9,491 bases of DNA, taken from assembly GCF_001983105.1 (NCBI RefSeq), contig NZ_MOMC01000008.1:270576-280066 (forward strand), given 5' to 3'. A program made the position numbers and the translations under genes. The notes under the pieces were generated by a model. The model was not told the DNA's origin and searched no databases. It worked only from the letters and a program-made list of their open reading frames with translations. Of this stretch, positions 1 through 4,806 are shown one piece after another (position 1 is the stretch's first letter; each line of letters begins with the position of its first letter). Origin of the DNA: Pseudofrankia asymbiotica (lineage in GTDB: Bacteria; Actinomycetota; Actinomycetes; Frankiales; Frankiaceae).

Positions 1-40
1 GAAGCTCGACTCGCACGCCGACGATGTCCAGCCGATGCAC
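1..40 (-). CDS. Bifunctional nuclease family protein (DUF151), N-terminal 13 codons only
   Basis: Only the first 13 codons are inside the window; the gene continues past position 1. A GTG start at 40-38 is preceded by a perfect AGGAGG Shine-Dalgarno (plus-strand 48-53) at 7-nt spacing. The readable peptide is MHRLDIVGVRVEL, matching the start of DUF151 bifunctional nucleases, whose N-termini read roughly V-V-G-I/V-R-V-E (as in M. tuberculosis Rv1829). Position supports this: in actinobacteria this gene follows the Rv1828-type MerR gene, which lies just upstream here (549-1400). Family members are small soluble proteins, with RNase/DNase activity reported for some homologues; the physiological role is unsettled. 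The 508-nt gap to ftsR, with its own promoter candidate and a strong hairpin in between, suggests separate transcription. The family call rests on 13 residues plus synteny, so it is likely but not certain. Confidence 0.72.
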   Translation of the reverse strand, partial: MHRLDIVGVRVEL

Positions 41-167
41 CGATCTACCTCCTCGTGCGGGTGACCCGAGAACACCGGTCGACCCCCGCCTCGCCCGGAC
101 GGCCACCCCACCGCCGGGCCCTTGACCATCACCCACAATGACCGGGCCCGGAAACCCCACTCTGGAG

Positions 168-197
168 ACAGTATCTCCGCCGCGACCCACCCGTCAG
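168..197 (-). promoter_or_regulatory. Candidate promoter for the DUF151 nuclease gene
   Basis: On the minus strand a CTGACG hexamer (197-192) is separated by 18 bp from TACTGT (173-168), a reasonable actinobacterial -35/-10 pair. Transcription would start near 161 and give a leader of about 120 nt. A short inverted repeat, GGAGA-N5-TCTCC (164-178), overlaps the -10 box. This is pattern matching only. Confidence 0.35.
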
Positions 198-312
198 CGC
201 GCCGGTGAGTTCCGTAGGTCCCGGCCACCGCACGACGTCGTAAAACCACCACCCGGCCACGGACCGTCGGCACGCAGACCGCGCGCCACCCGGACGAGGG
301 TCGTTCCGGTTC

Positions 313-336
313 GGGCCCCGCCACACGTCGGGGCCC
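313..336. repeat. GC hairpin ahead of the nuclease gene
   Basis: A perfect 8-bp inverted repeat, GGGCCCCG / CGGGGCCC, with an 8-nt loop. It lies between the ftsR terminator and the candidate promoter of the nuclease gene. It could be a second terminator of the left operon; there is no T-tract on either side. Confidence 0.45.
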
Positions 337-377
337 GGCGCCCGATGTCAGCCGCGCGAGCTCCAGCGCTCGGCCTC

Positions 378-393
378 CGGGCGATATCGCCCG
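378..393. promoter_or_regulatory. 16-bp perfect palindrome, operator-like
   Basis: CGGGCGAT/ATCGCCCG is a perfect palindrome without a spacer, so it makes a better protein-binding site than a hairpin. A related 13/16 match (GGGCGACATCGCGCGG) lies at 476-491, 97 bp away. The site is about 180 bp upstream of the candidate nuclease promoter. No regulator can be assigned from sequence. Confidence 0.4.
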
Positions 394-487
394 AGAAGTC
401 CGGGACTGAATCCGAAGATCCGCGAACGGACCAGTCCGACCGCGCCTCCGACGTGGAGGCCCGGGCTCGGCCCCGGGGCGACATCGC

Positions 488-535
488 GCGGGAGCCTGGG
501 GGCGAACCCGCCAGGGCTCGCGAACAGGCTCCCGC
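488..535 (-). terminator. Strong two-stage hairpin terminator after ftsR
   Basis: An 11-bp perfect inverted repeat (GCGGGAGCCTG at 488-498, CAGGCTCCCGC at 525-535) encloses a symmetric 3/3-nt internal loop and a second 8-bp stem with one mismatch (502-509 with 514-521) closed by a four-base loop. It begins 13 nt after the ftsR stop. No T-run follows on the minus strand, which is usual for high-GC actinobacterial terminators. This is the clearest transcript end in the window. Confidence 0.75.
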
Positions 536-548
536 CGATCGCGTCCGA

Positions 549-1400
549 CTAGGTCCGGGAGCCGAGGCGGGCGCGCAGGAGCGCGGCGTGCAGGCGGACC
601 AGCAGCAGGGCGAGCTCGTCGACCGAGTCGCGGGGCAGGTCGTCGGCGTCGGGGGCGGCACCGGCGCTACGCGGGGCGCGCAGCGGGGCGACGGCGGCCT
701 CGATGAGGCCGGCCTCCCGGTCGGCGGCGGCACGGGCGGCCCGCAGGTGACGGGCCTGCACGCCGTGCGCGGCGAGCAGGCCGACGGTACGGGCGACGAC
801 CAGCGCGTCGGCGTCGTAGTAGCCGCCGCCAGAGACGGCCCGCAGCAGGCCGTGCCGCTCGAGCTCGGCGAGCGCCTCCTCGTCGAGCCCGCTGGCGGCG
901 AGCAGCTCACGGCGCGACATCCGGACCCGCTCGGCGCCGAGCAGCACGTCCAGGCCGGTCGCGGGCGGCGTCGCGGGCACCGCGCGCGGGCCCTGGGGCG
1001 GCGCGGTCGGCACGTCGCCGCGGTCCATCGCCGCCAGCTCGTCCTTGATCACACGCAGCGGCAGGTAGCGCTCCCGCTGGGCGTGCAGGACGAAGGCGAG
1101 CCGGACGACGTCCGCGGCCGAGTACTTGCGGTAGTTCGCGCTGGTCCTCGCCGGCTCGACCAGGCCCTCGGCCTCCAGGTAGCGGATCTTGGACAGGGTG
1201 ATGTCCGGATAGTCGACCCGCAGCCGGTCGAGCACCTCGCCGATGTTGAGAACCTTGGCGTTGTGCCGGGCGTCCGCCTGGGCGTCGGGCACCGGGCGGC
1301 CGGTGTGGCGCGCTGGGCGCCCGACCCGGGACTGGCCCGAGCCCAGGCTCGACGGAGCTGGCGCCGCGGCCGCCGCCGCGGCCGACAGCCGGGCGCTCAC
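549..1400 (-). CDS. ftsR: MerR-family transcriptional regulator, FtsR (Rv1828) type
   Basis: A DNA-binding regulator of 283 aa from the GTG at 1400. The family's winged helix-turn-helix occupies about residues 51-120: NIGEVLDRLR, then DITLSKIRYLEAEGLV, then the wing with NYRKYS, followed by HAQRERYLPLRVIKDEL. This is the pattern of Corynebacterium FtsR and M. tuberculosis Rv1828, and in C. glutamicum FtsR promotes ftsZ expression. The C-terminal part (about 160-283) is the alpha-helical effector/dimer domain; no cysteines of metal-sensing MerR proteins are seen. The N-terminal 45 residues are Ala/Pro-rich and probably disordered. I chose GTG 1400 because GGGGGA lies 7 nt ahead and it clears the garA stop (1417) by 16 nt; GTG 1430 would overlap garA and has no better site. 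It is almost certainly cotranscribed with garA. Confidence 0.9.
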   Translation of the reverse strand: MSARLSAAAAAAAPAPSSLGSGQSRVGRPARHTGRPVPDAQADARHNAKVLNIGEVLDRLRVDYPDITLSKIRYLEAEGLVEPARTSANYRKYSAADVVRLAFVLHAQRERYLPLRVIKDELAAMDRGDVPTAPPQGPRAVPATPPATGLDVLLGAERVRMSRRELLAASGLDEEALAELERHGLLRAVSGGGYYDADALVVARTVGLLAAHGVQARHLRAARAAADREAGLIEAAVAPLRAPRSAGAAPDADDLPRDSVDELALLLVRLHAALLRARLGSRT

Positions 1401-1416
1401 CGCGGTTCCCCCGCCC

Positions 1417-1965
1417 TCACAACGGACCACCCCCCGAGTAGGGGGACCCGGTCAGGAACACCAGCCGGAACTTGCCGATCTGCACCTCGTCCCCGCTGGT
1501 GAGGTCGGCGGAGTCGATCCGCTCCCGGTTCAGGTAGGTGCCGTTGAGGCTGCCGACGTCGCGGACCGTGAAGCCCTTGGTGTACGGGGAGCGCAGGAAC
1601 TCCGCGTGCCGGCGGGACACGGTCACGTCGTCGAGGAAGATGTCGCTCTCCGGGTGCCGCCCGGCGGTGGTCAGGTCCGCGTCGAGAAGGAAACGGCTGC
1701 CAGCGTTCGGGCCTCGCTTGACGACGAGGAGCGCCGAGCCGGGCGGCAGCGCGTCGACCGCGGCTACCGCCTCCCGTTCGCTGGTCTCCTCGGCCGGGTC
1801 GCCGTCGACGCGGTGCAGGGCGGCGGTCGCCAGGTTCAGCGTGGAGGTCTGGTCCCCCGGCGGCTCGGGCGCCACCGGCTCCCCCGGCCGTACCAGGGGT
1901 GACCCGCACCGCGCGCAATACAGCGCGTCGGGTGGGTTGTGCTGTCCGCACCTCGTGCAGAACAC
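1417..1965 (-). CDS. garA: FHA-domain regulator of GarA/OdhI type with N-terminal zinc ribbon
   Basis: This 182-aa protein belongs to the phospho-switch family that binds and inhibits 2-oxoglutarate dehydrogenase and NAD-glutamate dehydrogenase and activates glutamate synthase. The FHA domain (about residues 77-170) is nearly identical to GarA: GSALLVVKRGPNAG, GR at 102-103, SRRH at 117-120, N141-G142-T143 and DEVQIGKFRLVFL near the end. Ahead of it is a four-cysteine zinc ribbon, C3-X2-C6 and C17-X2-C20, absent from mycobacterial GarA but, from memory, present in Streptomyces homologues. The kinase segment reads D38-Q-T-S-T42; aligned with the E-T-T-S motif of GarA the first Thr (PknG site) is Gln, while T40 matches the PknB site. 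GTG 1965 was chosen because AGGAGG lies 10 nt upstream; ATG 2046 and TTG 2160 are in frame but have weak or no ribosome sites. Confidence 0.92.
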   Translation of the reverse strand: MFCTRCGQHNPPDALYCARCGSPLVRPGEPVAPEPPGDQTSTLNLATAALHRVDGDPAEETSEREAVAAVDALPPGSALLVVKRGPNAGSRFLLDADLTTAGRHPESDIFLDDVTVSRRHAEFLRSPYTKGFTVRDVGSLNGTYLNRERIDSADLTSGDEVQIGKFRLVFLTGSPYSGGGPL

Positions 1966-2151
1966 CGTCTCGTCCGCCTCCTGCCGATGCCCGCGGGCAC
2001 GGGCCACCGGCCGCTCGGGCCACCGAGCTGGTGGCGAGAACGTCATCTTCCGAATCCGGGAGGGTCGCCGGACCAAGCCGCCCACCCCCACACACGTCAC
2101 CCGGGCCGGGCCACCGCCCGCGCCAACCGCGAACGGCGCCACCACCGCCAA

Positions 2152-2178
2152 CTGATGCAACCGAGGCTAGTGCATCAG
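2152..2178. promoter_or_regulatory. Operator-like inverted repeat upstream of garA
   Basis: A perfect 8-bp inverted repeat, CTGATGCA-N11-TGCATCAG, whose centres lie 19 bp apart (about two helical turns). It is 187 bp upstream of the garA GTG. On the minus strand the spacer contains TAGCCT, which could serve as a -10 box. Arm length and spacing suit a dimeric regulator; autoregulation by the MerR protein encoded after garA is a guess. Confidence 0.45.
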
Positions 2179-2262
2179 GGGCAGGCTCGTGAAAAGGGTG
2201 CGACAACAGCTCTCGGCGTGGCGCCCCGAAAATGGCCCGATCAGGGCCTCGGCGGCGAGACT

Positions 2263-2268
2263 ATCGTA
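2263..2268 (-). promoter_or_regulatory. Possible -10 box (TACGAT) for garA-ftsR
   Basis: TACGAT on the minus strand fits the actinobacterial TANNAT -10 pattern, but no convincing -35 hexamer sits 16-19 bp upstream. Use of this box would give a leader of about 290 nt. It is reported only because a garA promoter must lie somewhere in this interval and the box stands out. Confidence 0.2.
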
Positions 2269-2513
2269 CCGACACCTCTACGGACCACCACGGCACCATC
2301 CACAACGAACCGCCAGACCACCACCACCGCCCCCCGCGGGCCCTTCGGGCGCCTCTCCGTGCCCCGGTGTGGTCGGACTGTCGCCCATCCGACAGCCCGA
2401 CCACCGGCCCGGACCACCGACACCCGCTCCAGCACAAGGCCACCGTCCAAGCCCCGCCCACCCCAGGACCAGCCCCGGTCCCGCACGGTCGTCCAGTGAG
2501 ACCCACCCGCGCA

Positions 2514-2530
2514 GGCGCGAAGGCACACCT
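2514..2530. repeat. GCGAAG element, copy 1
   Basis: GGCGCGAAGGCACACCT matches copy 2 at 2631-2647 in 15 of 17 positions. It is the leftmost of four copies of a GGMGCGAAG core beginning at 2514, 2631, 2748 and 2856. Confidence 0.45.
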
Positions 2531-2630
2531 CCCCCGAAACACGCCTACGAGCGCGGCAAAGCGCCCCATCGGCGGCAACCTGGACGTAGATCTGACCTTG
2601 GTGACGGCACAGCGGCAGGCGACCCCGCTG

Positions 2631-2652
2631 GGCGCGAAGGCGCGCCTCGCGG
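2631..2652. repeat. GCGAAG element, copy 2, with AGGCGCGCCT palindrome
   Basis: GGCGCGAAGGCGCGCCT (2631-2647) repeats copy 1 exactly 117 bp away. It contains the 10-bp palindrome AGGCGCGCCT (2638-2647), flanked by GCG and CGC so that the stem extends after one mismatch. Confidence 0.45.
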
Positions 2653-2653
2653 A

Positions 2654-2689
2654 GGCCCGGCCCACAAGCGAAGCGACGTGGTCCGGGCC
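2654..2689. repeat. Hairpin with AGCGAAGCGA loop (minor)
   Basis: Arms GGCCCGG (2654-2660) and CCGGGCC (2683-2689) plus CCAC (2662-2665) and GTGG (2678-2681), with a single C/T mismatch, leave a 12-nt loop AAGCGAAGCGAC. The loop has the same core as the larger hairpin at 2728-2780, so the two look like members of one structured element. Confidence 0.55.
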
Positions 2690-2727
2690 GCAGCGAGGTC
2701 GCCGAAGGGCACGTGAGCGCAGGAGGA

Positions 2728-2780
2728 CACGGCGCGGAGGTCCCTTGGGAGCGAAGCGAGTAAGGGACCGTAGCGCCGTG
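2728..2780. repeat. Long hairpin carrying GCGAAG element copy 3 in its loop
   Basis: CACGGCGC (2728-2735), a GGA/GTA internal loop, then GGTCCCTT (2739-2746) pairing with AAGGGACC (2762-2769), and GCGCCGTG (2773-2780). Both stems are perfect 8-bp repeats around a 15-nt loop that holds the mirror-symmetric GAGCGAAGCGAG. The loop and right arm form the left copy of a 30-bp direct repeat (28/30) with 2855-2884. Confidence 0.65.
2747..2776. repeat. 30-bp direct repeat, left copy
   Basis: GGGAGCGAAGCGAGTAAGGG is followed by ACCGTAGCGC. It is identical to 2855-2884 except at two positions, with the starts 108 bp apart. Confidence 0.7.
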
Positions 2781-2792
2781 CCCGCACGGCGC
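2773..2792. repeat. Alternative hairpin sharing an arm with 2728-2780
   Basis: GCGCCGTG-CCCG-CACGGCGC is a perfect 8-bp stem with a 4-nt loop. Its left arm is the closing arm of the larger hairpin, so in RNA the two stems are mutually exclusive. Read on the minus strand this short hairpin is made first. No T-run follows. Confidence 0.6.
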
Positions 2793-2854
2793 GAACCAGA
2801 AACAACCTTCCGGCCCAACCCTGCCGACCCCGACCCGCCAAACCATCCCGCCTG

Positions 2855-2884
2855 GGGAGCGAAGCGAGTAAGGGGCCGGAGCGC
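2855..2884. repeat. 30-bp direct repeat, right copy (GCGAAG element copy 4)
   Basis: The same 20-bp core as the left copy (2747-2766) followed by GCCGGAGCGC. Unlike the left copy it is not enclosed by complementary flanks. Confidence 0.7.
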
Positions 2885-2900
2885 GCCGCCCACCCGGCCC
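2873..2900 (-). terminator. GC hairpin about 100 nt after gcvH, possible terminator
   Basis: Perfect 7-bp arms GGGCCGG (2873-2879) and CCGGCCC (2894-2900) enclose a 14-nt loop. On the minus strand it ends about 125 nt after the gcvH stop and is followed by C-T-T-A, not a T-run. It overlaps the right copy of the 30-bp repeat. It may end or process the gcvH transcript, but this is weak. Confidence 0.35.
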
Positions 2901-2913
2901 GACCGGTCGCCGA

Positions 2914-2982
2914 AGTCCCGCCCGTTCCGTCCCGCCCCGGAACCGGCTCAACCTCCGGAACCAGTCCGAACCGGAATCGGCG
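2914..2982. repeat. 3'-flank repeat behind gcvH, copy A
   Basis: Begins AGTCCCGCCCGTTCCG and ends in CTCCGGAACCAG ... CCGGAATCGGCG, 18 bp beyond the gcvH stop. It aligns along most of its length, with gaps, to 5974-6048 behind the nucleotidyltransferase gene. Complementary ends CGCCGA (2908-2913) and TCGGCG (2977-2982) could close it as a stem. Confidence 0.5.
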
Positions 2983-3000
2983 GGGTAGCGGGGGTAGCGG

Positions 3001-3396
3001 TCAGCTGCCCTTGACGTGTTCCTTGTAGGCGGCGGCGTCGAGGAGCTCGTCGAGGGTCGACGGGTCGGAGACCGCGACCTCGATCAGCCAGCCGTCGCCG
3101 TACGGATCGGAGTTGAGCAGCTCGGGGGAGCCGTCGAGTGCCTCGTTGCGGGCGACCACCTCGCCGGACGCCGGCGCGTACACGTCCGACACGCTCTTGG
3201 TCGACTCCACCTCGCCGAACGGCTCGCCCGCCCGGACCGGCTCCCCGACCTCCGGCAGCGACACGTACACGATGTCGCCGAGCGCCTCCTGGGCGTACGA
3301 GGTGATGCCGATGCGCATAGTCGCGCCGGCCACCCGGGCCCACTCGTGCTCACGCGAGTACTTCAGGTCCTCCGGGTACACCGATTCGCCTCCCAT
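3001..3396 (-). CDS. gcvH: Glycine cleavage system H protein (lipoyl carrier)
   Basis: This 131-aa protein shuttles the aminomethyl intermediate between the P, T and L proteins of the glycine cleavage complex in the cytoplasm. The lipoyl-accepting lysine is K67 in ESTKSVSDVYAP (64-75); the N-terminal LKYSREHEW (11-19), GDIVYVSLPEVG (40-51) and the C-terminal GDGWLIEV are standard. Length is normal for the family. Two starts are plausible: ATG 3396 (GGAGG 10 nt upstream) and GTG 3381 (GGAGG 7 nt upstream, giving MYPEDLKYSREHEW); the second is closer to typical family N-termini. P, T and L genes are not in the window, so the gene stands apart from its enzymatic partners, as in mycobacteria. It follows the DUF881 gene by 54 nt, with a perfect 9-bp hairpin in that gap that may uncouple the two. 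Confidence 0.96.
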   Translation of the reverse strand: MGGESVYPEDLKYSREHEWARVAGATMRIGITSYAQEALGDIVYVSLPEVGEPVRAGEPFGEVESTKSVSDVYAPASGEVVARNEALDGSPELLNSDPYGDGWLIEVAVSDPSTLDELLDAAAYKEHVKGS

Positions 3397-3421
3397 GGCC
3401 CTACCGCCTCCAGCCAGTCCG

Positions 3422-3444
3422 GCGGCGCGGGCCGGCCGCGCCGC
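3422..3444 (-). terminator. 9-bp GC hairpin between DUF881 gene and gcvH
   Basis: GCGGCGCGG-GCCGG-CCGCGCCGC is a perfect 9-bp stem with a 5-nt loop, starting 6 nt after the DUF881 stop (3451) and ending about 25 nt before the gcvH ATG. It lacks a T-run. It could be a partial terminator, an RNA-processing site or a stability element that sets gcvH apart from the membrane-protein genes. Confidence 0.5.
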
Positions 3445-3450
3445 GTCGTC

Positions 3451-4269
3451 TCACCTCACCGCGCGGATCTCGACCCGGCTGATCTCGGTGACCCGCGTCG
3501 TCGCGCCCTCGCGGGTTGCCACCGTATCGAGCACCCCGCCGGGGAACCGCATCGCCTCGGCCAATGTGTGCGGATCGCCGATCGCACGCACCGTGTAGGG
3601 CGCCGTCACGGCCTTCCCGTCGACGGTCAGCCCGCCGCCCGGGCGGTTGACGATGTAGCTCTCGGCGACCAGGCGGACGCCGGACAGTTCGACCGCCTCG
3701 GCGCCCGCGTCGCGCAGTTCCTGGAGAAGGTCGACGAGGACGTCGGCGCCGACGTTGCCGCGCGGGTCGGCGAGGGCCAGCTCGACGCCCGGCCCGGCGA
3801 CCGGCACGGTGCCGGCGAGGATCGCCAGGGCGTCGGCGCGGGCGCTCGCGGCGGCGAGGGCCACCCGGTCCGGCGTGGCGGACGCGGACGCGGCCCGTTC
3901 CTGCTCGAGCCGGTCGATCTCGGTGGCGAGCCGGCGGCCGTCAGCGCCGAGCGCGCCGACCTGGTCGACGAGGCGCGTCGTGCCCGTGCCGGCGGGCGCC
4001 GTCTCCCGCGCGGCGTCGACCGTCACCGGGACCGCGAACCCGACCGCGGCCAGCAGCACCACCACGGCCACCCTCGCGGCCGCCGGCCTCGAGCGTGGCC
4101 TGGCCGCCGGCTCCGCGCGTTCGCCGGCGTCGCCCGCCTCAGCCCGATCAGCCGCCTCACGCAGATCAGCCGGCGTTGACCGGTTTCCGGCCTCCGGCGC
4201 CTCGGCGGGCGCGGGCGGTTCGGCGGCTGTGGACGTCTCAGCGCGGGGCGCGGGCGGTTCGACGGGCAC
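3451..4269 (-). CDS. DUF881 membrane-anchored protein (Rv1825 type)
   Basis: A 272-aa bitopic protein. Residues 1-65 form an acidic, Ala/Pro/Glu-rich cytoplasmic tail; one membrane span lies at about 67-86 (VAVVVLLAAVGFAVPVTV); residues 95-128 are a short helical stalk (LVDQVGALGADGRRLATEIDRLEQE). The extracytoplasmic DUF881 domain follows: GPGVELALADPRG (159-171), DVLVDLLQELRDAGAEAVELSGVRL (176-200), NRPGGGLTVDGKAV (208-221), APYTVRAIGDPHTLAEAM (223-240). The molecular function is unknown; family members cluster with division and envelope genes, and structural work on M. tuberculosis Rv1825 has compared it with a division-type protein. GTG 4269 begins 2 nt after the sbp stop, so translation is probably coupled. 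An in-order pair DUF881-sbp-DUF881 is the standard actinobacterial arrangement. Confidence 0.88.
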   Translation of the reverse strand: MPVEPPAPRAETSTAAEPPAPAEAPEAGNRSTPADLREAADRAEAGDAGERAEPAARPRSRPAAARVAVVVLLAAVGFAVPVTVDAARETAPAGTGTTRLVDQVGALGADGRRLATEIDRLEQERAASASATPDRVALAAASARADALAILAGTVPVAGPGVELALADPRGNVGADVLVDLLQELRDAGAEAVELSGVRLVAESYIVNRPGGGLTVDGKAVTAPYTVRAIGDPHTLAEAMRFPGGVLDTVATREGATTRVTEISRVEIRAVR

Positions 4270-4271
4270 CG

Positions 4272-4799
4272 TCAGACCCCGAACAGGTGGCGGCGCAGGG
4301 CCGTGGCGTTGGTGAAGATCCGAATGCCGAACACGATGACGACGGCGGTCGTGAGCGCTCCCCCGACGCCGAGGCGCTCGCCGATCAGCACGAGCAGCAC
4401 GGCGACCACCGTGTTCGTCAGGAGCGACGCGACGAACACCAGGTCGTCGAAGACCCGTTCGAGGGCGGCGCGCAGCCCGCCCACCAGCGCGTCCAGCGCG
4501 GCCACCACCGCGACCGGCAGGTAGGGCGCGAGCCAGCCAGGCGCCGACGGCAACAGCAGGAACCCGGCCACCAGCCCCACGGCGAGCGCCAGCGCCGGCG
4601 CCGCCGCGCCCACCACCGCCCGCCGGCGCTCCGGCCGACCGCCGCCGGCGGAGCTCCCGACCCCGTCGTCGTCGGCGGCGGCGGCGGGGTCGTCGTAGGC
4701 GTCGTCGGCATCCCCGGTGCCCGGCCGCGGCGCCGCGGTCATGGCGTCCTCGGGCCTGTCCGGCAGGTCCGGCCTGTCCGGTGCGTCGGGGCGGGTCAC
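4272..4799 (-). CDS. sbp: Small basic protein, DUF1290 (Rv1824 type), with long acidic N-tail
   Basis: An integral membrane protein with about four hydrophobic segments (roughly residues 62-83, 89-107, 120-139, 146-160). The DUF1290 signature is clear: LPVAVVAALDALVGGLRAAL (94-113), then FDDLVFVASLLTNT and GERLGVGGALTTAVVIVFG, ending in RIFTNATALRRHLFG. In Bacillus sbp lies next to ftsA-ftsZ, and in actinobacteria it sits between two DUF881 genes, as here; the function is unknown but the context suggests division or envelope. At 175 aa it is longer than usual because of about 60 N-terminal residues rich in Asp, Pro and Ala. The GTG at 4799 starts 7 nt after the upstream stop, with AGGAGG 19 nt away (too far to be ideal); ATG 4742 (residue 20) has GAGG 5 nt upstream and is a serious alternative, giving 156 aa. 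Confidence 0.88.
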   Translation of the reverse strand: MTRPDAPDRPDLPDRPEDAMTAAPRPGTGDADDAYDDPAAAADDDGVGSSAGGGRPERRRAVVGAAAPALALAVGLVAGFLLLPSAPGWLAPYLPVAVVAALDALVGGLRAALERVFDDLVFVASLLTNTVVAVLLVLIGERLGVGGALTTAVVIVFGIRIFTNATALRRHLFGV

Positions 4800-4806
4800 G
4801 GCGCCA

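Larger units (their letters stand above)
41..548. other. Intergenic region between ftsR and the DUF151 nuclease gene
   Basis: This 508-nt stretch holds no gene I can support. Reading frames on both strands are of the type expected from high GC, without a credible ribosome site or recognisable protein. It contains, in minus-strand order, the ftsR terminator hairpin (488-535), a degenerate then a perfect copy of a GGGCGAYATCGC palindrome (476-491 and 378-393), a GC hairpin (313-336), a promoter candidate (168-197), a 10-bp palindrome CCGGGCCCGG (142-151) and the nuclease ribosome site (48-53). Confidence 0.7.
1966..3000. other. Long non-coding interval between gcvH and garA
   Basis: About 1,035 nt with no gene I can support. 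From right to left it holds a gcvH 3' flank shared with the nucleotidyltransferase (2914-2982), a repeat and hairpin zone (about 2514-2900), a strongly asymmetric C/A-rich plus strand (about 2280-2480; hand count for 2281-2340 is A15 C32 G12 T1), a weak -10-like box (2263-2268), an operator-like inverted repeat (2152-2178) and the garA ribosome site (AGGAGG, 1976-1981). Long open frames exist on both strands but encode only low-complexity Arg/Pro/Gly-rich peptides. Confidence 0.7.

Noticed and set aside
1966..2160. Longer garA reading frame starting at TTG 2160 or ATG 2046
   Set aside because: Neither start has a good ribosome site, and the added residues do not resemble GarA-family N-termini. 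GTG 1965 with AGGAGG gives a protein beginning right at the zinc ribbon.
2631..2652. Restriction-site palindromes (GGCGCGCC, ACGCGT, CCATGG) as regulatory sites
   Set aside because: Six- to eight-base GC palindromes are expected often at this composition; only those with extended arms or repeated context were kept.
2514..2884. CRISPR array
   Set aside because: The repeats are only four, diverged, unequal in length and more than 100 bp apart, with no spacer-like pattern and no cas genes.
2261..2893. Minus-strand open frame of 210 codons with repeated L-T-R-F-A-P / A-F-A-P peptide motifs
   Set aside because: The peptide repeat is simply the DNA repeat read in one frame; the 117/117/108-bp spacing keeps it in phase. 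The same DNA is also open in other frames, there is no convincing ribosome site, and the product is low-complexity.
2232..3014. Plus-strand open frame of 260 codons across the gcvH-garA interval
   Set aside because: It is very rich in Pro, Arg and Thr, has no recognisable domain, and runs into the 3' end of gcvH on the other strand. It is best explained by the near absence of T on this strand.
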